Numbered from the stretch's first letter, positions 1-8,065 are shown. The stretch: DNA of 40,640 bases from an uncultured Atopobium sp. (GCA_916720465.1 CAKARF010000001.1:1-40640), one strand, 5' to 3'. Made by a program: numbers and translations. Notes: generated from the letters alone by a model not told the origin.

Positions 1-81
1 ACGGGTTTGACGGGTTTGACGGGTTTGACGGGTTTGACGGGTTTGACGGGTTTGACGGGTTTGATGGACCTGACGGTTTTG
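1..81. repeat. 9-bp tandem repeat (seven perfect and two degenerate units)
   Basis: The unit ACGGGTTTG is repeated seven times without change (1-63), followed by two diverged units (64-81). On the + strand one frame reads Gly-Phe-Asp repeated. In that frame several of the changes in the diverged units are synonymous (GAC/GAT, GGG/GGA, GGG/GGT), so a collagen-like Gly-X-Y protein tail is possible, ending at the TAG at 129-131 inside the terminator stem. The array continues beyond the left edge, so its full length is unknown. Confidence 0.9.
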
Positions 82-131
82 CTGAGCCACACAAAAACAG
101 GCTCCTGGTTTACCAGGAGCCTGTTTTTTAG
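3..131 (+). CDS. Possible 3' end of a collagen-like (Gly-X-Y) repeat protein, partial
   Basis: An open frame enters from the left edge and reads seven GFD triplets, then GPD, GFA and a short basic tail, ending at TAG 129-131. Gly stays at every third residue through the diverged repeat units and several of the base changes there are silent, which is the only support for coding. The last 13 or so codons lie inside a terminator hairpin, which is unusual. The repeat could equally be noncoding. No start or family can be assigned. Confidence 0.25.
   Translation, partial: GFDGFDGFDGFDGFDGFDGFDGPDGFAEPHKNRLLVYQEPVF
94..127. terminator. Bidirectional rho-independent terminator
   Basis: Perfect 15-bp stem (94-108 with 113-127) and a TTTA loop. 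The + strand continues into T residues to 129 and the - strand also ends in a T run. It lies just past the stop of the - strand surface-protein gene at 160, and would also end any + strand transcript crossing the repeat. Confidence 0.9.
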
Positions 132-159
132 CTATCAGAGAGCTTGGAAAGCCCAGCTA

Positions 160-1263
160 TTAGCTGTTCTTCCTTCTAAGAGCGATGCCAAGACCACTCA
201 GGGACAGAGCTGCAGCTCCAACGATTGAAGCAATACCCGAAGCGTCGCCTGTGTAAGGAAGGCCTGGCTTCTTAGGCTCTGGAGTAGTAGGAGGCGTGGT
301 TGGAGGAACAACAGGAGCAGTGTTGGTCACTGTGAAACCGTCATCCTGATTACCAGTAATCTGAGTTGTGTAACCAGAGATAGGAGTCTCAGAGATGGTG
401 TAAGCATACTCGTGACCATCAGTCTTGTCGTAGAACTCTAGGTTGCTGAAGGTGTGCTTCCAGTCGTCAGCCTTGGTAATGGTTACCCTATCAACCTCAA
501 CACCATCACGATACAGAACAATCTCAGCAGAATCGCCTTCCTGGTTCTCCCAAACCTTGGTGACAGGAATGTCGCGAGTCTTCATGTTGGTGTTGGTTAC
601 CACGTAGTTGGTAGCGTCGCCAGTGATCTGAGAGGTGTAGCCATCAACAGCGTCCTCAGTAACGGTGTAGTTGATCAGCACACCATTGTTGTACTGGTTA
701 AGGTTGTTGAAGGTGTGCTGCCAGTTGTCAGCAGCGGTCAGAGTTGCACTCTCCACCTCAACACCATCAGCAAGCAGGTGAATAGTTACGCTATCAGCAG
801 GTGCACCAATCCACTTCTTTGTTACTGGAACAGAAACCTTGCCTTCGATGGTATTGGTAACCGTGAGCTCAGTAGCTGAAGAACCAGAGTAAGAGGTGGT
901 GTAGTGAGCAATTGGGTCTTCCTTAACGGTGTACTCAATCTCGTGACCAGCGGTGTAACGTGGTAGGCCGTTGAAGATGTGAGACCAATTGTTACCTGCA
1001 TTCAGGTCAAACTCATCCACCTGAGTGCCATCAGCATAGAGCCTGACGTGGACACTAGCAGGACGCAGACCCTGAGCATTCTCGTTGTCAACCCAAACCT
1101 TCTTAACTGGGATGCTTAAAGCCTCAGGAGCGTGCTGGTTTGTAATCTCATAGCCGTTGATGCTGGTGGTGTAGTCAGGTACTGCGTCCTCAGAAACGGT
1201 GTAGGTAATCTCTGTGTTGCCATTGGACTTTATTTCAATCTTGGACAAAGACTTTGAAATCAC
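160..1263 (-). pseudogene. 5'-truncated Cna-B domain surface protein with LPYTG sorting signal
   Basis: The 367 residues hold the end of one Cna-B domain (about 1-45) and three more Cna-B repeats (about 49-139, 140-226, 227-316). A Pro/Thr-rich wall-spanning stretch follows, then the sortase motif LPYTG, a hydrophobic segment and the tail RRKNS. This is a cell-wall anchored adhesin or pilin-type C-terminus. The frame opens inside a Cna-B domain at a GTG; only 13 more codons lie upstream before a TAA at 1303-1305, and there is no signal peptide. Without a signal peptide the product could not reach sortase. I therefore read it as the 3' remnant of a larger surface-protein gene; a frameshift or assembly error upstream is the alternative. 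The coding repeats themselves look intact, so the truncation may be recent. Confidence 0.75.
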
Positions 1264-1693
1264 ACTATATTGCGCACAATTAATGCTACTAAGTGCGTAG
1301 ATTTAACTTCATTTACGCTAGCGAGAAAAACGTGTACACCACGCCATTTTGTTTTCCATTTCCTACATACTCCTTCAAAAAAATTGGCTGGCGTATACGC
1401 GTCAGCCAAAAATCAATCATCGGTCAGTGCTTTCTCCAAAAATGATACTGGAATGAGTACATATCAACAATAAACAGACATCCCTATGAATAAATAATCA
1501 AATTAACCCCACAGTTTTCTTCACGTTTGAAGCTAGGAGCAGTCTTCAGCGAACAACTAAAGCTGTTGGGTTTCTCACCAGAAATGTTGTCAATACAACA
1601 AACAAATGCAATAAACAAACGTAAAATAGAATTACTACTAAGCAATCTGCAGGTAAAATTAAACAAACTGCTGTTGGACACTATGGGAGAGTC
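1264..1693. other. Intergenic stretch without a supported gene
   Basis: Between the truncated surface-protein gene and apbE I find no convincing gene. Short open frames (for example 1484-1681 on - and 1527-1733 on +) have no recognisable domain and no clear ribosome binding site. The region is AT-rich and holds one strong hairpin at 1384-1409. It probably contains the apbE promoter, which I cannot place. Confidence 0.6.
1384..1409 (-). terminator. Rho-independent terminator on the - strand, orphan
   Basis: TTGGCTG (1384-1390) pairs with CAGCCAA (1403-1409) around an inner GCGTATACGC palindrome. Read on the - strand the hairpin is followed directly by seven T residues (1377-1383). It would stop transcription running towards the truncated surface gene, yet no - strand gene lies upstream of it. 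It may be the terminator of a deleted gene. Confidence 0.75.
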
Positions 1694-2692
1694 GTGCCAG
1701 AACGAGCCTACATTTCCAGATCAACTCACCTGATGGGCGCGACTATCACCATCTCTTTATTGCCACCTTCCAATGATGCGCAGGCAGAACACACCGCAGA
1801 GCAGCTACAAAACTCGAAGGCAAACTGCCTTGCAGAACAGCTACTTGATCAAGTCTTTAAGCTTCTAAACGTCTACAACCAGCGGTTTAGCGCAAACGAC
1901 ACCAATTCCAAGCTTATGCAGGTCAATCACGCAGCAGGCAAACATCCTGTTTCCGTTGACCCCGAGCTGTTTGAGCTCATTCAGATTGGCAAGGAACAAA
2001 GCCTTCTACCTGCAAGTCATTTAAATATTGCCATTGGTCCTCTGGTACAAACTTGGCGAATCGGCTTTGCAGACGCTCGCATTCCAAATAACGCTGAGGT
2101 CGCGCACGCGTTGTCGCTTACCGATCCACAGCTCATTGCATTAGACCCCGTGAGCTGCACCGTGTTTCTCGCCAAAGAGGGTATGAAGCTGGACCTGGGG
2201 TGCCTAGCAAAAGGCTACATCGCCGACAAAATTGCAGATTATCTGAAAAGTCAGCACGTTACTTCCGCTCTCATCAACCTTGGCGGTAACATTAAGACAA
2301 TTGGCGACAATGTGCTCGCGGACAGACCGTGGCAGATTGGCATCCAGGATCCGCGACAACCACGAGGCACCAACCTTGCTGTGCTGCCTATTTGCAACCA
2401 GTCCGTGGTGACCTCCGGTACCTACGAAAGGAAACTGCAGGTAAACGGGCACACCTATCACCACATTCTTGACCGCGAGACCGGCTATCCAGTTGACACG
2501 CAACTTGCGAGCATCACGATTATCTCGGACAACTCGCTTGACGGAGAAATTTGGACCACGCGGCTTTATGGCGAGAAGCCCCGTCAGCTCCTTGCCCGTG
2601 TAGAACAAGAAAAAGGTATCGAAGCGCTCATAGTAACTACTGATAATCGCGTATATTATTCGTCGGGGATCTCGCTTGAGCTCCTTGCGTAA
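1694..2692 (+). CDS. apbE: FAD:protein FMN transferase (ApbE)
   Basis: ApbE moves FMN from FAD onto a Thr or Ser hydroxyl of target proteins in an Mg-dependent reaction. Visible family features are the N-terminal MGATITI strand (14-20), KLDLGCLAKGYIAD (165-178), ALINLGGNI (192-200), the TSG motif at 240-242, HHILD plus TGYP (256-266) and the late acidic SLDGEIWTT stretch (281-289). There is no signal peptide or lipobox, so it should act in the cytoplasm, like the short ApbE type that modifies soluble reductases. The GTG start at 1694 follows GGGAGAG at a suitable distance; ATG 1733 is an alternative but would cut into the family fold. It is the first gene of an operon with two FMN reductases, 17 bp before the next gene. 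The C-terminus of the third product carries a matching target motif. Confidence 0.92.
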   Translation: MPERAYISRSTHLMGATITISLLPPSNDAQAEHTAEQLQNSKANCLAEQLLDQVFKLLNVYNQRFSANDTNSKLMQVNHAAGKHPVSVDPELFELIQIGKEQSLLPASHLNIAIGPLVQTWRIGFADARIPNNAEVAHALSLTDPQLIALDPVSCTVFLAKEGMKLDLGCLAKGYIADKIADYLKSQHVTSALINLGGNIKTIGDNVLADRPWQIGIQDPRQPRGTNLAVLPICNQSVVTSGTYERKLQVNGHTYHHILDRETGYPVDTQLASITIISDNSLDGEIWTTRLYGEKPRQLLARVEQEKGIEALIVTTDNRVYYSSGISLELLA

Positions 2693-2709
2693 TTCAGAAA
2701 GGAAGTTTG

Positions 2710-3318
2710 ATGCTTAACTTTGTTGGCCTCATTGGCACCAATTCAAAAGAGTCAAATAACCGAAGACTCCTGCAGTTTATGCAGAAGCATTTTGCCGACA
2801 AGGCCACCATTGAGCTGGTGGAGATCGACAACATTCCCCTGTTCAACAAGCCCGCAAAGATGACGGTCCCCGAGGTTGTTTCCGAGCTTGCCAAGAAAAT
2901 TGAGGCCGCCGACGGTGTCATCATTGCAACTCCAGAGTACGACCACTCCATTCCAGCCGTCCTGCAAAACGCGCTTGCTTGGCTGTCCTACGGCATATTC
3001 CCTATGGTCAACAAGCCAGTCATGATTGTCGGCGCATCCCTGGGCACGCTTGGATCTTCTCGCGCACAGCTTCAGCTCCGCCAAATTCTGGACGCTCCCG
3101 AGCTCAAAGCCGCAATCATGCCAGGCTCCGAGTTTCTTCTTGGTCGCGCCGCACAGGCCTTTGACGAGAAGGGCAGCTTAAAGGACAAGGCTACCGTCAA
3201 GAAGCTTGACCTGCTCTTTGACGATTTCCGTCTGTTTGTGAAACTCAACGAAAAAATGGCCGCATCGCGCGAACTTCTCCGCAAAGAGGCCGAGAACTTT
3301 GACTGGGAAAACCTGTAG
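2710..3318 (+). CDS. NADPH-dependent FMN reductase family protein
   Basis: A flavodoxin-like flavin reductase of about 203 residues that would use NAD(P)H to reduce bound FMN or small acceptors. It shows the N-terminal phosphate-binding loop GTNSKESNNRRLL and the PEYDHSIPAVLQNALAW segment typical of this family (FMN_red). ATG 2710 is preferred over the TTG three bases earlier because AGAAAGGAAG sits just upstream. It lies between apbE and a longer paralogue, with about 45% identity by eye to the N-terminal domain of that paralogue. The pair therefore looks like a tandem duplication. This copy has no PAS domain and no flavinylation tail. Its substrate cannot be read from sequence; quinone, azo or chromate-type reduction are family possibilities. 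Confidence 0.88.
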   Translation: MLNFVGLIGTNSKESNNRRLLQFMQKHFADKATIELVEIDNIPLFNKPAKMTVPEVVSELAKKIEAADGVIIATPEYDHSIPAVLQNALAWLSYGIFPMVNKPVMIVGASLGTLGSSRAQLQLRQILDAPELKAAIMPGSEFLLGRAAQAFDEKGSLKDKATVKKLDLLFDDFRLFVKLNEKMAASRELLRKEAENFDWENL

Positions 3319-3338
3319 GCCTGGAAGGAACTACTACT

Positions 3339-4550
3339 ATGAAATTTGTCGGAATCGTCGGTTCAAATGCGGAGATTTCCTATAACCGAAAGCTTCTGCA
3401 CTTCATCAAAAAGCACTTTGCCAAGCAGTTTGAGCTTGAGATCCTTGAGATCGACAACATCCCTCTGTTCAACCAGGACCTTAAGTGGGATGAAAATTTC
3501 CAGCTCCGCCTGCTGTACAACAAGATTACCAGAGCTGACGGCGTCATTATTTCTACACCGGAACACAACCATACCATCTCACCTGCGCTGAAGAGCGTTA
3601 TCGAATGGCTTTCTTACGATGTACATCCATTTGAGGACAAGCCTGTCATGATCGTCGGAGCTTCTTACTACGACCAAGGAACTTCTCGCGCACAAGTTCA
3701 TTTACGCAAGATTTTAGATGCTCCAGGCGTAAACGCATACGTCTTGCCTGGTAACGAATTCCTTCTTGGAAAGGCTAAACAGGCTTTTGATGAAGATGGC
3801 AACATTATCGACGAGCGCACTGTTAGCTTCCTGGGCTTTTGCTTGAATAACTTTGTTAAATACGTAGAGGTGGTCTCCAAATTGAAGAAACCAAAGCCAA
3901 TTGCGCCAGAGGATCTGGACGTGACCAACTCAATTTCCACCACTATCCAAGGTATTGATCCCGACGATCCTGATTGGGTCGAGAAGGCCGCTGAGCTTGT
4001 GGGTGCAGTTTCAGGCGACACATACGTAAAACTTGACCACGGCATTTTGACAGTCAACCAAATTGATATGTTCTTGAAAGCAATGCCATTTGAGCTGACC
4101 TACGCAGATGACAACAATCAATTCCTTTACTACAACAACGTTCACGACAATCCAGATACCATGCTGGCAAAACGCGTACCTGAACAGTCAGGCAACCGTT
4201 TGTCCACAGTTCACAACTCTCTTCCCGAGGGTCGTATGAAGAACGTTGAGTTTGTCATTGGCGTACTTCGTAACGGCGACAAAGAGTACGTACGCACCAT
4301 TGTCCCAGGTACGCCGGCCGACATCATCAACACCCACAACTACCAGGCAATGTACTATCCTGACGGTTCGTATGCAGGCATCAACGAGATTGTCTTTAAC
4401 TTCAAGCCATGGCTGGATTGGTACTTGCAAACCACAGGTCAGCGTCTTGTCGGCGGTACTGGAATGCCCATGCCTCCTACAGGAGCACCAAGTGGTAATG
4501 TAGATGGATCAAACTCAAGCGTTGATGCAATCTCTGGAGCAAGCGCCTAA
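3339..4550 (+). CDS. FMN reductase - PAS-like fusion with C-terminal flavinylation tail
   Basis: Residues 1-185 are an NADPH-dependent FMN reductase domain (GSNAEISYNRKLL loop; TPEHNHTISPALKSVIEW). Residues about 230-360 resemble the PAS-type sensor domain of DUF438-like proteins (AMPFELTYADDNNQFLYY; STVHNSLPEGRM). A Gly/Pro/Ser/Asn-rich linker (372-394) ends in DAISGAS at 396-402, one residue before the stop. This fits the ApbE target consensus D-x-x-(S/T)-G-A-(S/T), with Ser402 as the expected FMN-bearing residue. ApbE is encoded two genes upstream in the same operon. I infer a soluble oxidoreductase with noncovalent FMN in domain 1, possibly a ligand or haem/flavin in the PAS-like fold, and a covalently tethered FMN on a flexible arm. 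A start ATG follows GGAAGGAA. Domain 1 and the tail are confident; the PAS assignment is moderate. Confidence 0.82.
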   Translation: MKFVGIVGSNAEISYNRKLLHFIKKHFAKQFELEILEIDNIPLFNQDLKWDENFQLRLLYNKITRADGVIISTPEHNHTISPALKSVIEWLSYDVHPFEDKPVMIVGASYYDQGTSRAQVHLRKILDAPGVNAYVLPGNEFLLGKAKQAFDEDGNIIDERTVSFLGFCLNNFVKYVEVVSKLKKPKPIAPEDLDVTNSISTTIQGIDPDDPDWVEKAAELVGAVSGDTYVKLDHGILTVNQIDMFLKAMPFELTYADDNNQFLYYNNVHDNPDTMLAKRVPEQSGNRLSTVHNSLPEGRMKNVEFVIGVLRNGDKEYVRTIVPGTPADIINTHNYQAMYYPDGSYAGINEIVFNFKPWLDWYLQTTGQRLVGGTGMPMPPTGAPSGNVDGSNSSVDAISGASA

Positions 4551-4583
4551 CTTATTGAAAACTTTACATAAGAGTACTTATGC

Positions 4584-4617
4584 AAACTCCCCAACAAACT
4601 TATTTGTTGGGGAGTTT
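4584..4617. terminator. Terminator between convergent apbE operon and Mo/Se operon
   Basis: Perfect 15-bp stem AAACTCCCCAACAAA (4584-4598) with 4603-4617 and a CTTA loop. The symmetrical A/T ends would give short U tracts in both directions. It sits 33 bp after the PAS-fusion stop and next to the mogA stop, so it can serve both units. Confidence 0.85.
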
Positions 4618-4618
4618 G

Positions 4619-5128
4619 TTAACCGTCAAGTATAGTGCCTCTTAAAATTCCAAGCCCATGAGGCAAGACGTCCAAAACAGCTGCAAGATTTTCTATTGCA
4701 GCTTTAGGACTTCCTGGCAAATTTATAATTAAAGTACGCTGGGCAATACCTGCTACTTCTCTTGAAAGACATGCCTTAGGTGTAATAAGTAGTGATGCCG
4801 CACGCATAGCCTCAGGAATACCCGGCACCATACGCTCGCATACTTCGGATGTAACCTCAGGAGTAATATCTCGTGGCGAGAAACCCGTCCCACCTGTGGT
4901 CACCACAAGCGCAATGTCATCTGAAATTGCCTTATGTAGCGCACGGGCAATTTGCTGACGCTCATCAGGTACAACCTCTGCATATGCATCAACTGCAAAG
5001 CCCTTCTCGCCTAAAAAAGCAACAAGTGCAGGACCGCTTGCATCTGGTCGTTCCCCACGCGAAGAACGATCACTTACAGTAATAACGCGCGCTGAGAAGG
5101 ATGTGACATCGCAAGAACTCTCTGGCAT
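4619..5128 (-). CDS. mogA: Molybdopterin adenylyltransferase (MogA/MoaB family)
   Basis: Activates molybdopterin by adenylation before molybdate insertion. The 169-residue protein shows the family hallmarks VITVSDRSSRGE near the start, TTGGTGFSPRDITPE in the middle and INLPGSPKA towards the end, which form the molybdopterin-binding site. It is the last gene of the long Mo/Se run, two bp after the MoeA-like gene, and is followed by a terminator. Length and motifs are normal; MogA and MoaB cannot be told apart with certainty here. Confidence 0.92.
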   Translation of the reverse strand: MPESSCDVTSFSARVITVSDRSSRGERPDASGPALVAFLGEKGFAVDAYAEVVPDERQQIARALHKAISDDIALVVTTGGTGFSPRDITPEVTSEVCERMVPGIPEAMRAASLLITPKACLSREVAGIAQRTLIINLPGSPKAAIENLAAVLDVLPHGLGILRGTILDG

Positions 5129-5130
5129 AT

Positions 5131-6165
5131 TTATTCCTTTACTATGAGGCCACCTTCACCAAGGGCTACAAAATCATGCTTTGTCAGTTCAATACCAGCC
5201 GCAATACGAGGAAGCACTAAATCGAATACTGTTGTTGCGCTATACATGACACATCCCGGAAGTCCTAAGATAGGAATTTGAGAAGTAGAACTATTGGCTG
5301 CATCCAAATATCCTAAACACATCATTGCACCAGGTAGAACCGGAGCACCATAGGTAACAATATGAGCACCGGAGCGCTTGATAGCACCTGGGGTATTATC
5401 ATCTGGGTCTACGCTCATTCCACCTGTACAGACAATCATGTCTACACCCAAATGTTGTGCTTCGTGAATAGCAGCAACAAGCGCATCCATATCATCGCCA
5501 GGCTTTGCACAATGCACTGTTTCAATGCCAAAAGCTGCAAGTTTTTTCTCAACTACCGGTGTAAACTTATCTTCAATAAGTCCTTTCTGCACTTCAGACC
5601 CTGTTGCGATAAGTGCCGCAGTCTTAACGCAAAACGGTGCTACTCGCATAAGGGCTCCCTTATGCTCAACATCTGCAGCAGCTTCAGCGGCTTCAACAAC
5701 AGACGTATCCACTACCAAAGGAATAACACGAGTTCCCGCAAGAGGGGTTCCCTTCTTAACTGCAATATTGCCGCGACGAGTAGCAATCATAACCTCATCT
5801 ACTGCATTCACTGCATTAAGACGCTGGACATCAAGCTCGAAGACACCGTCAACTGCCGCAGTGATAGTGAGCTTTCCCTCATGGGGCTCTTTGGATACAA
5901 GGCAATTCTCGCCATGGCAAAGTGCTGCCATGCGATATGCCGCATCGTTTTCGTGAAGTTGGTTGTCTCCCAACTCCCACACATAAAGATGCTCTTTGCC
6001 CATGCTGAGCAATACAGGGATATCAGCCTTTTCTACTACGTGACCCTTCTTAAAGCGCACGCCCTTAAAACGAGTTCTATCGTCAGCGCTCTCGCCAGGA
6101 ATGATCTGAGTCATATCGTGACACAGTACATGTCCTACTGCATCTTCTGTTCTAATTTGTTTCAT
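5131..6165 (-). CDS. MoeA-like molybdopterin-binding protein
   Basis: Residues about 165-330 form a MoCF (MogA/MoeA-type) molybdopterin-binding domain (ATGSEVQKGL; VCTGGMSVDPDDNTPGAI; GLPGCVMYS). The N-terminal part does not have the full multi-domain layout of classical MoeA, so at 344 residues it is shorter than MoeA. Such proteins are common beside xdhC-type and selenium hydroxylase genes and probably take part in Mo insertion or cofactor transfer. ATG 6165 is chosen because AAAGGAG lies just upstream; a longer frame to 6249 adds a hydrophobic stretch unlike the family. It overlaps the MOSC gene by 14 bp, so the two are probably translationally coupled. Confidence 0.85.
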   Translation of the reverse strand: MKQIRTEDAVGHVLCHDMTQIIPGESADDRTRFKGVRFKKGHVVEKADIPVLLSMGKEHLYVWELGDNQLHENDAAYRMAALCHGENCLVSKEPHEGKLTITAAVDGVFELDVQRLNAVNAVDEVMIATRRGNIAVKKGTPLAGTRVIPLVVDTSVVEAAEAAADVEHKGALMRVAPFCVKTAALIATGSEVQKGLIEDKFTPVVEKKLAAFGIETVHCAKPGDDMDALVAAIHEAQHLGVDMIVCTGGMSVDPDDNTPGAIKRSGAHIVTYGAPVLPGAMMCLGYLDAANSSTSQIPILGLPGCVMYSATTVFDLVLPRIAAGIELTKHDFVALGEGGLIVKE

Positions 6166-6640
6166 GCAAGAGCTCCTTTGCATCCACCACACGAATACTA
6201 TCTCCAGGTTTGATAGTACCTCCACGTAAAACCACGGTAAAAATACCATCAGTAGGCATTACGCAGGTACCAACCAGTTTGCGAATTTCACAATCGTGAT
6301 GACATACTTTTCCAATCTGAGTTACCCCAAGAAGAGTATCTCCTATTGCAAGTACCGTACCAACAGGAAGCTCGCGCAGCGCAAGACCAGAAGTTAGTAT
6401 ATTTTCTGCAAAATCTCCTGGATGTAACTGTGCGCCCTTCTTGCGCATAATGTCAACGGACTCATTACCAAGAAGGCTCACCTGACGATGCCAATTTCCA
6501 GCATGGGCATCACCTTTGATGCCTTCTCCTACGCATACTTCAATAGAATCAACAGGTACTTTTCGTGTGCCTTTTTTCACGCTAATACAACAAGACAGTA
6601 CCGTGCCTCTTTTAGCAGATTCAGTCACTCCAACACTCAT
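6152..6640 (-). CDS. MOSC domain protein
   Basis: MOSC domains bind sulfur-carrying molybdenum cofactor intermediates. The 162-residue protein is essentially a single MOSC domain: GIKGDAHAGNWHRQVSLLGNESVD and PGDFAENILTSGLALRELPVGT are typical, and a Cys in GKVCHHDCEIRK is in the usual region for the domain. Its start overlaps the moaC stop in an ATGA arrangement and its end overlaps the MoeA-like start. In this context it may help move S or Se to the Mo centre; that role is inferred, not shown. Confidence 0.9.
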   Translation of the reverse strand: MSVGVTESAKRGTVLSCCISVKKGTRKVPVDSIEVCVGEGIKGDAHAGNWHRQVSLLGNESVDIMRKKGAQLHPGDFAENILTSGLALRELPVGTVLAIGDTLLGVTQIGKVCHHDCEIRKLVGTCVMPTDGIFTVVLRGGTIKPGDSIRVVDAKELLHETN

Positions 6641-7116
6641 TTATTCTGTTCCTCTCGCACAAAATGACCTGATGCTCCTCCGTCTTTCTCAAGCAAGCAA
6701 ATCTGGTCAATAACCATATCCCTCTGATGTGCTTTACACATGTCATAGATAGTCAAACACGCCGTAGATGCTGCTGTCAGCGCTTCCATCTCTACCCCAG
6801 TTTCTCCGGTGCATCGACAACATGCCTCTACCGCAATACCGTCGTCCTCAAATGCAAATGAAATATCTACTCCGGTAAGCTGGATAGGATGACACATGGG
6901 AATGATTTCCCAAGTTCGCTTTGCCGCCATAATGCCTGCAACTTGCGCCACAGAAAGGACATCACCTTTTTGTATACCACCTGTGTGAACGAGCTCAAGC
7001 GTATCGCGGCGCATAAAAATCTTACCTTTTGCGCGGGCGGTACGCGCTGTTTTATCCTTTGCAGACACATCAACCATATGCGCATGACCTTGCGAATTAA
7101 AATGTGTAAACGCCAT
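6637..7116 (-). CDS. moaC: Cyclic pyranopterin monophosphate synthase (MoaC)
   Basis: Second enzyme of molybdopterin synthesis, turning the MoaA product into cyclic pyranopterin monophosphate. Diagnostic motifs are MVDVSAKDKTARTA at the N-terminus, the active-site PMCHPIQLTGV, TGVEMEALTA and the C-terminal EKDGGASG. At 159 residues it is standard length. It starts one base after the moaA stop and overlaps the MOSC start by four bases, which indicates one transcript. Confidence 0.95.
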   Translation of the reverse strand: MAFTHFNSQGHAHMVDVSAKDKTARTARAKGKIFMRRDTLELVHTGGIQKGDVLSVAQVAGIMAAKRTWEIIPMCHPIQLTGVDISFAFEDDGIAVEACCRCTGETGVEMEALTAASTACLTIYDMCKAHQRDMVIDQICLLEKDGGASGHFVREEQNK

Positions 7117-7117
7117 G

Positions 7118-8065
7118 CTAACCCCCTATTTTATTCATCGCTCGAAGCGACTCGCTTGCATGAGAAAGACTCATGATATGACCTTCAGGCTTTTGAGAAA
7201 TACCTTGACGCAAAACTTGCACAAGTTCATCTCCCACAAGTCCCCTAAGCGGAATTTCTCGTGCAGAATGCAGACACGGTTTTAACATACCATCTGCAGT
7301 TACGCGGATTCTGTCGCAAGAGCTACAAAATGTATGCGTCATTGGGCGGATAAGCCCTACACGTCCCCGCCATCCCGGTGCCTGAAAGAGCTCTGTTACG
7401 CCATTAGAGCCAACAGCTTCAAGTTCAGGCAATACTTTTAATACGCAATCAGCACTTACAAAACGTTCAGCTGGCCATTTTGAGCATTCACCCATACGCA
7501 TCAGCTCAATAAAACGCACATCAACAGGTTCACTTTTAGCTCGCTCTGCAAGAGGACGAATCTCAGATTCATTCAGTCCTCCTAAAAGTACGGTATTGAA
7601 CTTTATATGGATAAACCCTGCTTCTCTTGCTGCCTCAATACCGGCTAGCGCATCATCAAGTGTCCCCGTACGACTGAGTTTTGTATACAGTTCAGAATCA
7701 AGTGTATCAAGAGAAATATTGAGACGAGAAAGCCCTGCTTCTTTAAGATCTTTTGCAAGAGGTGCAAGTAACGTAGCGTTGGTAGTCATAACTACCTCTT
7801 CAATACCCTCAACAGCAGAAACCATACGTACGAGATCTACAATACCGCGACGTGCTAATGGCTCTCCACCTGTAAGACGAACCTTTCTTACTCCCAACTG
7901 CGCAAATGCTTCAACAATAGCGCGCATCTCTTCAAACGAAAGTATATCTTCATGTCGAAGCATAGAGACACCGTGTGCCGGCATGCAATACAAACAACGA
8001 CAATTACAGCGGTCGGTTACTGAAAGTCTCAAATAACGAATGTTTCGACCCAACTCATCATACAT
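7118..8065 (-). CDS. moaA: GTP 3',8-cyclase (MoaA, radical SAM)
   Basis: First enzyme of molybdopterin synthesis. The radical SAM cluster is C20-x3-C24-x2-C27, followed by the SAM-binding GGEPLAR. The second 4Fe-4S cluster that binds GTP is formed by the C-terminal FCSSCDRIR cysteines and the Cys in MLKPCLHS. The usual C-terminal GG of MoaA is present (KIGG). The ATG overlaps the end of modC by eight bases, so cofactor synthesis follows molybdate uptake on the same message. Confidence 0.96.
   Translation of the reverse strand: MYDELGRNIRYLRLSVTDRCNCRCLYCMPAHGVSMLRHEDILSFEEMRAIVEAFAQLGVRKVRLTGGEPLARRGIVDLVRMVSAVEGIEEVVMTTNATLLAPLAKDLKEAGLSRLNISLDTLDSELYTKLSRTGTLDDALAGIEAAREAGFIHIKFNTVLLGGLNESEIRPLAERAKSEPVDVRFIELMRMGECSKWPAERFVSADCVLKVLPELEAVGSNGVTELFQAPGWRGRVGLIRPMTHTFCSSCDRIRVTADGMLKPCLHSAREIPLRGLVGDELVQVLRQGISQKPEGHIMSLSHASESLRAMNKIGG

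Noticed and set aside
1..81. CRISPR-like array
   Set aside because: The units are 9 bp and directly joined, with no spacers and no cas genes.
1527..1733. 68-codon + strand frame upstream of apbE
   Set aside because: No family match, no ribosome binding site, and it overlaps the better supported apbE start with GGGAGAG.
5362..6213. Long + strand open frame of 283 codons opposite the MoeA-like gene
   Set aside because: No domain, no ribosome binding site and Cys/His/Arg-rich composition typical of antisense frames; the opposite strand encodes a clear family protein.
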